DNA of 64,000 bases from CAMTUW01 sp947085035 (GCA_947085035.1 CAMTUW010000001.1:62001-126000); one strand, 5' to 3'; counted from the stretch's first letter, positions 16,887-25,909 are shown. Numbers and translations are program-made. Notes: generated by a model not told the origin, from the sequence alone.

Positions 16887-18449
16887 CTACTCGAGCTCAT
16901 CGACAATGCGCGGGAAGAGCGGCTGGCCCTTCTCGACGGAGTTGCCGACCGACAGGCGTCCCCATGCGGCCTCGGCCCCAAGATCGGTCACAGCGGCGAT
17001 GTCACCGAGACCCAACCGACGCCACACCTCGGCCGACGTCGAAGGCATGACCGGCGCACAGAACAGCGCCGTGATGCGAACACACTCGAGCGCGTTGTAG
17101 AGAACGGCGGCGAGCCTGGGCGTGGTCTCCTCGCTCTTGGCGAGGTTCCACGGAGCGGACTCCTCGATATAGCGATTGACCGTCTTGACGAGGTCCCACG
17201 TCGCCTCAAGCGCGCCGGAGTAGTCGAGAGCGGCCATGCGCTCGGCGTAGGTGTCGGGCAGTCTGAGCGCGACGTCTCGCAGGTCGGCGTCGAGCTGCTG
17301 AGGAAGCGCGGAGGCCGCCGGGTCGGGCACGGCGGCGTCGAAGTACTTGTCGATCATGTTGAACAAGCGAGAGCACAGGTTGCCCCAGTCATTGGCCAAG
17401 TCGCCGTTGTAGCGCTGAATCATCGCCTCCATCGAGACGGATCCATCGTTTCCGAACTGGACATCGCGCAAGAAGTAGTATCGGTAACCGTCCACCCCGA
17501 AACGCTCGACGAGGTCTTGGGGTGATACGGCGTTACCCTTGGATTTGCTCATCTTCTCGCCCTTGGTGAGCAAGAAGCCATGCGCGAACACCCCGCGTGG
17601 AACGGGCAGCCCGGCCGCCATGAGCATCGCCGGCCAGATCACGCAGTGGAAACGGATGATGTCTTTGCCCACGAAGTGGATATCGGCCGGCCAGCGTTTC
17701 GCGAACTCCTCGGTAGCCGAGTCATCGCCGTATCCCACTGCGGTCATGTAGTTGATGAGCGCGTCGAACCATACGTAGACGGTGTGCGAGGTATCCCAGG
17801 GAAGCGGCACCCCCCACTTCACGTTGGCCCGTGAGATCGAGAGGTCCTTGAGACCACCTTTGACGAAGCTCAAGACCTCGTTGCGACGTGACTCCGGACG
17901 AATGAAATCGGGATTGGCCTCGTACAGCGCGAGCAGTTCGTCGGTGTAGGCCGACAACCGGAAGAAGTAGTTGTCCTCGCGGACCGATTCGACGACACGA
18001 CCACACTGAGGACAGGTGTTGTTCTCGCCCAGGTCGCCTTCGACCCAGTAGGTCTCATCGGGCACGCAGTACCAGCCCTCGTAGTGACCCTTGTAGATGT
18101 CGCCACGGTCGTACAGGGTCTGCGCCAGGCGCTGTACGGCACGCGCGTGACGGGGCTCGGTGGTACGGATCAGCGCATCGTGCGTGATGTCGAGAAGCTC
18201 CCAGGCACGGCTGAACGTTGGCGCGATCGAATCGACCCACTCCTGCGCGGACATCCCGTTGTCGGTGGCCGCCTGCGCGACCTTCTGGCCGTGTTCGTCA
18301 AGCCCCGTGAGAAAGAAGACGTCATCGCCGCACATGCGCCGGTACCGGGCGAGCGCGTCTGCGGCCACCGTCGTGTAGGCGGTTCCGAGATGAGGCACGG
18401 AGTTCACGTAATAGATCGGGGTCGTGATGAAGAAGGATTGTCCACTCAT
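16887..18449 (-). CDS. metG: Methionyl-tRNA synthetase
   Basis: 520 residues. Class I features: FITTPIYYVNSVPHLG with the HLG form of the HIGH motif, a zinc-knuckle cysteine pair in CPQCG, and KMSKSKGN. It charges tRNA-Met. It ends after the anticodon domain and lacks the C-terminal tRNA-binding extension of longer MetRS forms. ATG at 18449 is used because the conserved sequence starts there; another ATG at 18467 would add six residues, and GGAG lies 12 bases upstream of the chosen start. The divergent neighbour is an AbrB-type regulator. Confidence 0.95.
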   Translation of the reverse strand: MSGQSFFITTPIYYVNSVPHLGTAYTTVAADALARYRRMCGDDVFFLTGLDEHGQKVAQAATDNGMSAQEWVDSIAPTFSRAWELLDITHDALIRTTEPRHARAVQRLAQTLYDRGDIYKGHYEGWYCVPDETYWVEGDLGENNTCPQCGRVVESVREDNYFFRLSAYTDELLALYEANPDFIRPESRRNEVLSFVKGGLKDLSISRANVKWGVPLPWDTSHTVYVWFDALINYMTAVGYGDDSATEEFAKRWPADIHFVGKDIIRFHCVIWPAMLMAAGLPVPRGVFAHGFLLTKGEKMSKSKGNAVSPQDLVERFGVDGYRYYFLRDVQFGNDGSVSMEAMIQRYNGDLANDWGNLCSRLFNMIDKYFDAAVPDPAASALPQQLDADLRDVALRLPDTYAERMAALDYSGALEATWDLVKTVNRYIEESAPWNLAKSEETTPRLAAVLYNALECVRITALFCAPVMPSTSAEVWRRLGLGDIAAVTDLGAEAAWGRLSVGNSVEKGQPLFPRIVDELE

Positions 18450-18573
18450 AGTGTTTCGGCGCTCCATACCCGTGGGTAATATTGGTAGACGAAGCGTCCG
18501 TCACCTGCGGTCGCTCACCAGTGATTCTAACCCTTTGCCACCACAATGATGCCGAGATGAACGAGAGGCCGCC

Positions 18574-18819
18574 ATGCAAGACACCGGGATAGTCCGCAGA
18601 ATCGACGACTTGGGCCGCATCGTGATCCCGATAGAGCTGCGACGGACATTCGGTCTCAGCGTGAAGGACTACCTGTCCATCTCCGTCGATGGCGACCGCA
18701 TCATCTTGCAGAAGCACCACGACTCGTGCGCTTTGTGCGGCGACACGAAGGCCGCCAAGATCGACGTGAAAGACCGCCAGGTCTGCGAGACGTGCGTGGA
18801 GGAGATCCGCGGTCGCTGA
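18574..18819 (+). CDS. AbrB/SpoVT-type transcriptional regulator with zinc-finger-like tail
   Basis: 81 residues. The N-terminal swapped-hairpin AbrB domain reads TGIVRRIDDLGRIVIPIELRR, then FGLSVKDYLSISVDGDRIIL. The C-terminal third has two CxxC pairs (CALCGD and CETCVEE), suggesting a structural zinc site instead of the usual dimerising tail. It is divergent from metG and converges on rsmI 13 bases away. AbrB proteins regulate transition-state genes; no target can be assigned. Confidence 0.9.
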   Translation: MQDTGIVRRIDDLGRIVIPIELRRTFGLSVKDYLSISVDGDRIILQKHHDSCALCGDTKAAKIDVKDRQVCETCVEEIRGR

Positions 18820-18832
18820 GCTGCTCTCGGAG

Positions 18833-19675
18833 TCAGCCCCTGTGTGCGATCTCGTAGACGCGATGCCGAGGCACCCCGGTGCGAGCGGCGACTCTTCTGA
18901 CCGCTTCCGCGCGCTTCATGCCGGTCGACACGAGGGCCTCGACCGCCGTCGCCACCTCATCGTCGCTCGGAGCATCCAGCTCCTCGCCGGCTCCGGGAGG
19001 CGACACGAGCAAGACCACCTCACCCTTGAGCGAATCGCGTGACGCGATGTCTTCTGCGAGCTGGGGCAGAGGTCCGCGTACCACTTCTTCGTGAAGCTTC
19101 GTGAGCTCGCGCGCCATCGCGCCTTGGCGTGCCGGGAACGCCTTGGCGAGGGCCGCGAGGGCCGAGGCCGTCCGGCGCGGGGACTCGTAGAAGATCAGCG
19201 TGGCTTCAAGCGACCTCAGGCTCGCGAGCAGCCGCTCCCGTTCGCCAGCCTTGCGGGGGAGGAACCCTCCGAAGTAGAACGCGTGCGTTGGCAGCCCGCT
19301 CGCGACCAGCGCGGCGAGTATCGCCGACGGACCCGGCAAGACCTCGACGACGACACCGGCCTGGAGTGCCGCATCCACGAGAGTCGCGCCCGGGTCGCTC
19401 ACCCCGGGCGTCCCGGCGTCTGAGACGAGCGCGAGTCGGGCACCGGCAAGCAGCCGTTCGACGAGGCCGTCGGTGCGCCGCGCGGCCGTGTGCTCATCGT
19501 AGCGCTCGAGCGGTGTTGCGATGCCATGGCGAGCGAAGAGTTTCTGCGTCACCCTGGTGTCCTCGGCGAGTACCCGATCCGCGTCGCGCAACGCCTCGAG
19601 CACCCTGAGCGTCACGTCACCGAGGTTCCCGATGGGTGTGGCACAGACGAGGAGCCGACCGCCCGACTCAGTCAT
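18833..19675 (-). CDS. rsmI: 16S rRNA (cytidine1402-2'-O)-methyltransferase
   Basis: 280 residues. SAM-dependent tetrapyrrole-methylase fold: CATPIGNLGDVTLRVLEAL, then LVSDAGTPGVSDPG and the EVLPGPSAILAALVASGLP segment. It 2'-O-methylates C1402 in the decoding centre of 16S rRNA. The start lies within the last eight bases of the upstream membrane protein gene, so the two are likely co-expressed. Confidence 0.95.
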   Translation of the reverse strand: MTESGGRLLVCATPIGNLGDVTLRVLEALRDADRVLAEDTRVTQKLFARHGIATPLERYDEHTAARRTDGLVERLLAGARLALVSDAGTPGVSDPGATLVDAALQAGVVVEVLPGPSAILAALVASGLPTHAFYFGGFLPRKAGERERLLASLRSLEATLIFYESPRRTASALAALAKAFPARQGAMARELTKLHEEVVRGPLPQLAEDIASRDSLKGEVVLLVSPPGAGEELDAPSDDEVATAVEALVSTGMKRAEAVRRVAARTGVPRHRVYEIAHRG

Positions 19676-20735
19676 CGACGCGGTTCGTCTCGGCGGGCGG
19701 GGCCGACATCGGCGCCATGGGCGGGCCGAGCTCAGGACCCGCTGCGGGCGGTGCGGGCGCGGGTTGCGTCACCCATGGCGCTGACGGCGACTGCGCTACC
19801 GCAGGCTCGACGTGCAGACCGGTCGCCCGGCGAAAGAACAGCGTCCACAACGCCGAGGTGTACGTGCCCCACACCGCGTTGTAGGCGATCGCGATCAGCA
19901 TCACGAGAACGAACACCACCGAACCGATGACGATGAGCGCCTCCCAGCTTCGCGCCGAGACTGCGGCGAGGAACGGCACAGCCACGACCACTCCGACGAA
20001 GAAAGCCGGAATCAGGACAGCGAAAGAGGCCGCTATGTTCAAGGCGAGATTGAGGAGCCACAGCAGTGCCGTGTCCTTCAGACGCGCCCGGAGGAAGTGC
20101 CACGAGTCGCCGGCCGCCTGAATGGCTCCGCGCCCACCGAGCATGACGTAGCGCAGCGCGACGAGGTGCATGACGCCCAGAATGAGTGAGCCCACCAGCA
20201 GCAGCGGAACCCCGATAGCGAGGCTTCCGCACAGTCCCACAGCCACCCCCGGCCCCGGCTGGGCGTCGTGGAAGAGGGGCGACACCACGGTGAGCACGAC
20301 CACGATGAACACAACGACCCCGATGATGACGAGCGGTCCTTTGAGGAGCAGCTCGAGGCCTATGAGCGTGGGGAGTTTCGCGAATCCGGCGCTCCACATC
20401 TCTCCGAGCGTTCGGGGGCGCTGCTCCTCGATCTCACTCACGCCGGTCACGAGTCCACCGCGCGCAGCGACCGCAAGAACCCAGAAGATGATGCTGAGTA
20501 CGAGCAGCAAGACGGCTGCGGCGATCGCCAGCGGAATGTAGGCCCCTAGGTCAGGAAGGGTGTTTGACAGATCTTTGATCCCCATCGAGTCTTGTATGTC
20601 GGAGCCCACCGAGTTGCCGCCACCACCTCCCCCGCCGGCGCATCCTGACACCCCGGCGAAGATGCCCAGTATCCAAAGGGCCTTGTAGCGCCATGTGATC
20701 TGCCAGGAACGCTTGAGGATCGCGCCGAAGTCCAT
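19668..20735 (-). CDS. Polytopic membrane protein of unknown function
   Basis: 355 residues. A cytoplasmic N-terminus (MDFGAILKRSWQITWRYK) is followed by about six to seven hydrophobic helices. The first ends in a run of glycines (CAGGGGGGGN). The C-terminal 50 residues are Pro/Ala-rich and probably disordered. The arrangement resembles DUF7544- or glycerophosphodiesterase-membrane-domain-type proteins, which have no settled function. GAAGG lies upstream of the ATG. It overlaps rsmI by eight bases and lies 30 bases after the DUF362 gene. Confidence 0.72.
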   Translation of the reverse strand: MDFGAILKRSWQITWRYKALWILGIFAGVSGCAGGGGGGGNSVGSDIQDSMGIKDLSNTLPDLGAYIPLAIAAAVLLLVLSIIFWVLAVAARGGLVTGVSEIEEQRPRTLGEMWSAGFAKLPTLIGLELLLKGPLVIIGVVVFIVVVLTVVSPLFHDAQPGPGVAVGLCGSLAIGVPLLLVGSLILGVMHLVALRYVMLGGRGAIQAAGDSWHFLRARLKDTALLWLLNLALNIAASFAVLIPAFFVGVVVAVPFLAAVSARSWEALIVIGSVVFVLVMLIAIAYNAVWGTYTSALWTLFFRRATGLHVEPAVAQSPSAPWVTQPAPAPPAAGPELGPPMAPMSAPPAETNRVDD

Positions 20736-20765
20736 GTATGCCTTCCCTCAACGGTCGAAGAGTCG

Positions 20766-22268
20766 TCAGTCGAGAATCTTCAGATCGTAGACGCGGCTCC
20801 CGAGTCCGTGCCGTTCGGCATAGTCCAGGGCCACGGTCCCATCGATACCCGTGATCTCGAGGAACTTGTCGGTGCCCTCGTCCATCCCCTCGCCCTTGGA
20901 GCCGACGAGGCCCCGTGCGCCGGTGACCAGGTCGTAGGCGGCCTGATCGATCGCGACGATGTCGGTCGAGGCGAGCACCCCGATGTCCGGGACCACGCTC
21001 GCGTCACTGAAATGCCAGCAGTCGCAGTCGGGCGAGACGTTCGTGACGAACGACAGGTAGACGACCTTTCCGTCCTTGCCGGACAACGCCCCTGCCACGT
21101 GCTCGACGATCTTTTCCTGGATGGCGCCGGGCTCGGTCTTCCACTGGATGCCGATGGCACCGTACGCGCACGCGGCCACGCACTCTCCGCAGCCGTAACA
21201 GGGCCCGTAGTCGATGCGCGCCACACGCTCTGAGGTGATCTCGATCGCATCGACCGGGCACCACTTCACGCAGCGTCCGCACGCCGTACACTTCTCCGCC
21301 GAGACCTGCGGTTTCAGATCCGAGTGCATCCGCTGTTTCGCGCTACGGCACCCAAGACCCATACCGACGTTCTTGAGCGCACCACCGAATCCGGTGGCCT
21401 CGTGGCCCTTGACGTGCGTCACCACCACCATCGCATCGGCGTGCAATACCGCAGAGCCGATGCGGACGCTGTCGAAGTGATCGAAGCCGTGTATCGCGAC
21501 GTCTGCGGCCTCACGACCATCGAGGCCATCAGCGATGATGACTGGTGCCTCGATGGTGGCGAACGAGAACCCGTTGTGAATGGCACACGCCAGGTGGTCG
21601 ATGGCGTTGGAACGCTTGCCTCGGTACAAGGTGTTGGAGTCCGTCAGAAACGGCTTGCCCCCGGCCTCGGAGACGAGACGCACGACCTCTCGCAAGAAGA
21701 TGGGCTGGACGAATCCGGTGTTGCCCTCCTCGCCGAAATGGAGCTTGATGGCGACCATGTCGCCGGTTGCGACGGCTTCGGCCAGGCCCGCTCGCTGCAA
21801 GGCGCGACCGGCGCGCTTGACGAGCGACTCCTTCTTGGAGCTGCGCATGGGCGCGAACCACACCGTCGCGCGCGAAGCGGCGGGGGGCTCGGGCGCGACG
21901 CTGGCAGGCGTCGCGATCGGCTCGAACAGCGAGGGCGCCTCGGCGACGAAGAGCGTCTCGCTGATGGCGGTCGGCGTAGCCTCGGTCGACGCAGGAGGCG
22001 CGGATTCGGCGATTGGCGCGAGTGGCTGCGGAGTGCTGCGTCGCACCCCCTCGAGGACGAGACGAGCGAGGTCCATGTCCACGGGGAGAGCGCGGCGCGA
22101 GGCGTACGCCTGCACGTTGATCAGCGCGCCCTTCAGCGTCTGCGGCAGCCCGTGGCGGGCCGCGATGTATTCGAGCACGTCTGCCGGGACGGTGAATCCT
22201 TCTCTTGCCACCTTGTCCCGCAGGATCAAGATCCGCTCTTCATGCGATTCGATGCGATCGTCAGACAC
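20766..22268 (-). CDS. DUF362 ferredoxin protein with an N-terminal DnaA-lid-like domain
   Basis: 500 residues from a GTG at 22268, fixed by AAGGAGG five bases upstream. Residues about 8-80 read like the helical lid of the DnaA AAA+ module: ERILILRDKVAREGFTVPAD then VLEYIAARH, TLKGALINVQAYASR and a final DLARLVLEGV helix. No Walker motifs are present. A Pro/Ala/Thr-rich linker (80-145) leads to a DUF362 domain (AIKLHFGEEGNTGF, VVTHVKGHEATGFGGALKNV), interrupted near 327-370 by two [4Fe-4S] motifs (CTACGRCVKWCP, CYGCGECVAAC). DUF362 proteins are iron-sulfur proteins of unclear role. The fusion is unusual. Confidence 0.85.
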   Translation of the reverse strand: MSDDRIESHEERILILRDKVAREGFTVPADVLEYIAARHGLPQTLKGALINVQAYASRRALPVDMDLARLVLEGVRRSTPQPLAPIAESAPPASTEATPTAISETLFVAEAPSLFEPIATPASVAPEPPAASRATVWFAPMRSSKKESLVKRAGRALQRAGLAEAVATGDMVAIKLHFGEEGNTGFVQPIFLREVVRLVSEAGGKPFLTDSNTLYRGKRSNAIDHLACAIHNGFSFATIEAPVIIADGLDGREAADVAIHGFDHFDSVRIGSAVLHADAMVVVTHVKGHEATGFGGALKNVGMGLGCRSAKQRMHSDLKPQVSAEKCTACGRCVKWCPVDAIEITSERVARIDYGPCYGCGECVAACAYGAIGIQWKTEPGAIQEKIVEHVAGALSGKDGKVVYLSFVTNVSPDCDCWHFSDASVVPDIGVLASTDIVAIDQAAYDLVTGARGLVGSKGEGMDEGTDKFLEITGIDGTVALDYAERHGLGSRVYDLKILD

Positions 22269-22287
22269 GCGAGCCTCCTTCTGGCTG

Positions 22288-23262
22288 CTAGCGATGGAGT
22301 CCTTCTCGGGAGTCGTGTTCGTCGAACGCGAGTGCGGCCGCCCCGAGGATGCCTGCGTCATTTCCCAGCACGGCCTGCACGACGGACACGTCACGCCTGC
22401 CTGCCAGCGCTTCTGCGCGCATCACCTCGGCCGCCCTGTCCACGAGGAAATCTGCCGCCTCGCCGATACCCCCGCCGACGCACACCAGACGCGGGTTCAG
22501 AATGTTGACGAAACCGACGAGCGCGCGACCCAGGATCTGGCCGGCGTCCATGAGTATTCTGCGTGCGACAGCATCACCGCCCCGCGCGGCCAGGACCACG
22601 GCTTCTGCCGTGATGTCCGCCGGGCTGCCACCTGCGGCGTCGAGGATCGCTCGTCCCGAGAACGCCTTTGCGGCCTCACGCCCCTTGGCGGCGAGCGCAG
22701 GACGGCCGAGATATGCTTCGAGATGTCCCGTTCCGCCGCAAGGACAGGGAGGTCCATCGAGTTCGATGACGACGTGGCCGATCTCGCCGCCGAGGCCCCG
22801 AGAACCCCGATACGGCTCGCCGTTGACCCACAGGCCGCCTCCGACACCCGTCCCCAGAGTGATCATCAGGAAGTCGCGAGCCCCCTTGGCGGCACCGAAC
22901 CTGGCCTCGCCGATCGCAGCCATGTGGCCGTCGTTATCGATGGTGACTTCGCTGTTGGTCCGTGACATGACCAAGGAGCGCACGTCGACTCCCGCGAGCG
23001 GCAGGTTGGTGCAGAACTCGATCTCCTGGCGCAAGAAGTCGACTTGCGCCGGCAGGCCGATCCCGATACCCGCGACCTCGGAGGGGTGAGTCCCGACCGC
23101 GACCTCGGCAACCAAGTCGATGATCGCGTCGATGATCGCGAACGGACCTGTCTGCGGTGTCAGGCACTTCGCGTCACGGACGACACGCCCTTTGCGCTCG
23201 ACGAGTCCCGCTGCGATGCGCGTGCCTCCGACGTCGACGCCCACCGCGTAGCTGGTGCGCAT
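22288..23262 (-). CDS. ROK family sugar kinase (glucokinase-type)
   Basis: 324 residues. ATP-binding GVDVGGTRIAAGLV and the sugar-site IDNDGHMAAIGEA are clear, then LGTGVGGGLWVNGE. The ROK zinc site reads PCPCGGTGHLEAYLG: the usual pattern is CxCGxxGCxE, so the third cysteine is replaced by histidine, which could still bind zinc. It probably phosphorylates glucose or a related hexose in the cytoplasm. AGAGGGG lies just before the ATG. The DUF362 fusion gene follows after 19 bases, so the two may be co-transcribed. Confidence 0.9.
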   Translation of the reverse strand: MRTSYAVGVDVGGTRIAAGLVERKGRVVRDAKCLTPQTGPFAIIDAIIDLVAEVAVGTHPSEVAGIGIGLPAQVDFLRQEIEFCTNLPLAGVDVRSLVMSRTNSEVTIDNDGHMAAIGEARFGAAKGARDFLMITLGTGVGGGLWVNGEPYRGSRGLGGEIGHVVIELDGPPCPCGGTGHLEAYLGRPALAAKGREAAKAFSGRAILDAAGGSPADITAEAVVLAARGGDAVARRILMDAGQILGRALVGFVNILNPRLVCVGGGIGEAADFLVDRAAEVMRAEALAGRRDVSVVQAVLGNDAGILGAAALAFDEHDSREGLHR

Positions 23263-23347
23263 GAATCCCCTCTCGATTCTCCGGACACAGGACTTGAGCG
23301 AGTGACCGCTTCCATACGGATGATACCGCTAGGGCCCTCATGCCGAC

Positions 23348-23842
23348 TCAGTAGTTCCAGCTCATGCCTTCCGGCCCCCTGATGAGCCCCATGTCCTGCA
23401 TGCGTCCGAGCATGATCTCCTCATCGACTCCGAAGAGCCGCGCGAGGTAGCGATAGTCGTTGAACCACAAGCGGGCCTGATCGATCACCATCTGCATGGG
23501 CAAGACGAGCTCGCGGGCAACGAGGTCCGCATCGCCGTGATCCATGGACTCGCGAGCGAACGCGTTGCCGTCACCTTCCATGACAAGAAGTACGTGGCCG
23601 ATCATGTGCGCCAATGCGTTGGTACGCTGCGCTTCGCTCTTCGCCCAGTTCAGCACCATCACCGGAAGCCCATCCTCGTAGACGGTGGCGGCCGTGAAGA
23701 AGTCCGGCAGGTTCACGAGGCGAAGGGGTATCCCCAGCGCCGCGAGGATGTTCTCGAGGGGAACGGGCGGTTCCTCGCACCCCACGGCGCGAATCGCTGC
23801 GGCGGCCACGCCTCGATAGTAGGCTTCAGTTCTGAGCGGCAC
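23348..23842 (-). CDS. ImmA/IrrE-like protein with a degenerate zinc motif
   Basis: 164 residues from a GTG at 23842 (GAGGA six bases upstream). The fold pattern matches ImmA/IrrE peptidases: a helical opening, PVPLENILAALGIPLRLV, then a strand and the helix NALAHMIGHVLL. In active members that helix reads HExxH; here the glutamate is a methionine (HMIGH), so the metal may bind but peptide cleavage looks lost. The downstream ARELVLPMQMV helix, which normally supplies the third ligand, is present. Possibly a non-catalytic sensor or scaffold. It is monocistronic and divergent from the HEAT-repeat gene. Confidence 0.72.
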   Translation of the reverse strand: MPLRTEAYYRGVAAAAIRAVGCEEPPVPLENILAALGIPLRLVNLPDFFTAATVYEDGLPVMVLNWAKSEAQRTNALAHMIGHVLLVMEGDGNAFARESMDHGDADLVARELVLPMQMVIDQARLWFNDYRYLARLFGVDEEIMLGRMQDMGLIRGPEGMSWNY

Positions 23843-23950
23843 GTGTCATCCTCATGAAGAAGTGGAATCTGCAACACTGTAACGGGATGTACCCGTGTGG
23901 CGGGAATCCCGTCGATGTCGAGTGTGACAGCACGCACAGCACTGTGTAGC

Positions 23951-23972
23951 GTGTGCGCCCTTGAGCCGATAT
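23951..23972 (+). promoter_or_regulatory. GCCGATAT sigma-28-like -10 element
   Basis: GCCGATAT at 23965-23972 matches the SigD/sigma-28 -10 consensus, but no TAAA lies at the right distance upstream, only TAGC ending at 23950. The stretch TGAGCCGAT plus a following CATAT resembles the region upstream of the secreted protein at 902. Confidence 0.22.
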
Positions 23973-24013
23973 ACCCATATCAGAGAGTTCCGTGAAGGAG
24001 GGTCGGCGCGACG

Positions 24014-25909
24014 GTGGAGAATCGGAGCTTCCCTCGAGCGGAAGAGGCGCTGCGCCTTCTTGCTGCGGCGACGACCGCGGCCCGTCTCTACCCGTCCTCG
24101 AGCGCTCTTCCCCTCGAAGCCACAGAGCGATTCGTGAGCCGGGCTCGTGATCTCGCGGTCGGTGGCCCGTTGCGCCTGAACGTGAGTCCGGACGGATTCC
24201 GGATCGGTGACACGCTCGTGGGAGGCGGTCACAGCCAGACCATCGCGCTTGCCGAGTCGTTGCACGCCATGCAGGTCGGCCAGCTGATCATCGCCCCGGG
24301 AGTGACCACCGACGAGGCTTTGGCTCTGATCGCGGTCGCGACCACGGATCCCGCACGGATCAGGGCGAGCGGTGGTCCCCGAGCCGCGCTCGTCGCGGCT
24401 GGCGTGGACCACCTCGCGGTCATCGAAGTCTCGCTGAGGGCCTCGGCTCAGCAGGGATTGCTCGGACTCGATCTGGCCACCGCGCCGCTTGACGAGATCG
24501 CCGATGAGGTCGTGGAAACGGTCACGCGGCGGGCTTCCGCTGCGACCTCCGGTCCTGCTGGCGATGAGGTCGCCGAGGCCGTCTCACGCCTCGAAGGCGC
24601 GACCAAAGGGCTCGCGCTTGAGCGCATCGCGGCAGCGATGCTGCGCCTTGACGAGGCCACCCGCGTGCGTGTGCTCGCCATGTCGCTTGCGGCGGATACT
24701 GAAGGGCGCCGGATGGACGGGATGCTTTCCGTCGTCGCCACGATGAAGCCGGCGGCACTCGCTCGCCTCATTCGACTGGTCGCCACAACGGCCGGAACGG
24801 ACCCCGGTCGAGTCGTCGGGGCACTTCAGTTGCCACCGGAAACGCTCAAAGCGCTCACGCTCCTGCTGAAACCGCGCCCTTCGTATGAGCCCGACTTCGG
24901 TCAATCTTCCGAAGACCAAGCTCAGGAGATGGCACAGGCCGTGGCCCTCGAGGACGATGCCCACGACCTCGATCGGCAGGTCGCCATCGCCTCCCCGACC
25001 CTGAGCGCGGGGCGCGCGCTTGCAACCGCCACCGCGGTGTCACGCACGTCAGTTGATGCGGAGACCGTCCGAGCGATGGGCGAGTTCATGTCACAGGCCG
25101 CCCGCGATGGTGCGTTCATCGTGGTGCGCGAGGCCTTGCGGCGCCTCGACGAGATCGCAGCCGAGCCCTCTCTCACCGACGAAGTCGTGACCGCTCGCTC
25201 CTCGCTGGCCGACCCGAGTGTTCTCGGCGACGTGTGTCGAGCGGCCGTCACCGACGCTGATGCCGCGATCGCCGGAGAGATCCTGAGCGCCGCCGGTACC
25301 GTGGGTGCCGAAGTGCTGCTCGACTCCTACATTCGGCTGTCAGAATCAAGACGCTCGCTTCTGCGCCCGGTCCTCAGAGGGATGAGTGAGAGCATCCTCG
25401 GCGCGGCACGACCGAAACTGCGCTCGAGTGACACCGCTCTGGTCGTCGCCGTTCTCCGCATCTTGCCGCAACTCGGGGACCGCAGGGCGGTGGCGGTCAT
25501 CGCCGACTCCTTGAGCAGCCTCGACGAGCAGGTGCGCTTCTCGGCGGTGGGCGCCTTGTCGATGATGCGCACACCGGAGGCGGTCGCGACACTCACGCGG
25601 GCGCTCAACCACCGCGAACCCGAGACGCAGCGCCACGTCGTCAGGGAGATCGGCCGCGCACGGATCGCCAGCGCGGTTCCGGCCTTGTCACGGGCGCTCG
25701 AGGACCTCAACGTGCTACAGCGCACGTACGAAACGCGCAGAGAAGTCATCGGTGCGCTCGAGCAGATCGCGACACCGGATGCGGAACGTGCGCTCAGACG
25801 TTTCGCACAACGAACCTTCGGGTTGGGCAGAAAGAGCAGAGAGCTTCGAAACCGCGCCATCCGGGTGGCGGACGAGCTCGCGAGAAACCGAGGAGTGAGT
25901 CAGCCGTGA
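24014..25909 (+). CDS. HEAT-repeat protein with an N-terminal domain shared with its HD-GYP-like partner
   Basis: 631 residues from a GTG; GGAGG lies about 12 bases upstream. Residues about 8-115 hold a domain with ARLYPSSSALPLEATE and RLNVSPDGFRIGDTLV, followed by an alpha-helical hinge; the same pattern recurs in the next gene. The middle is alpha-helical and Ala-rich. Residues about 440-600 form HEAT/PBS-type repeats (RAVAVIADSLSSLDEQVRFS, PEAVATLTRALNHREPETQR). No catalytic motif is seen, and there is no signal peptide. The stop overlaps the HD-GYP-like gene by four bases, so it is probably a scaffold or inhibitor partner. Confidence 0.75.
   Translation: MENRSFPRAEEALRLLAAATTAARLYPSSSALPLEATERFVSRARDLAVGGPLRLNVSPDGFRIGDTLVGGGHSQTIALAESLHAMQVGQLIIAPGVTTDEALALIAVATTDPARIRASGGPRAALVAAGVDHLAVIEVSLRASAQQGLLGLDLATAPLDEIADEVVETVTRRASAATSGPAGDEVAEAVSRLEGATKGLALERIAAAMLRLDEATRVRVLAMSLAADTEGRRMDGMLSVVATMKPAALARLIRLVATTAGTDPGRVVGALQLPPETLKALTLLLKPRPSYEPDFGQSSEDQAQEMAQAVALEDDAHDLDRQVAIASPTLSAGRALATATAVSRTSVDAETVRAMGEFMSQAARDGAFIVVREALRRLDEIAAEPSLTDEVVTARSSLADPSVLGDVCRAAVTDADAAIAGEILSAAGTVGAEVLLDSYIRLSESRRSLLRPVLRGMSESILGAARPKLRSSDTALVVAVLRILPQLGDRRAVAVIADSLSSLDEQVRFSAVGALSMMRTPEAVATLTRALNHREPETQRHVVREIGRARIASAVPALSRALEDLNVLQRTYETRREVIGALEQIATPDAERALRRFAQRTFGLGRKSRELRNRAIRVADELARNRGVSQP

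Noticed and set aside
18450..18573. T-box leader ahead of metG
   Set aside because: The conserved T-box sequence with its antiterminator bulge is absent and the leader is too short.
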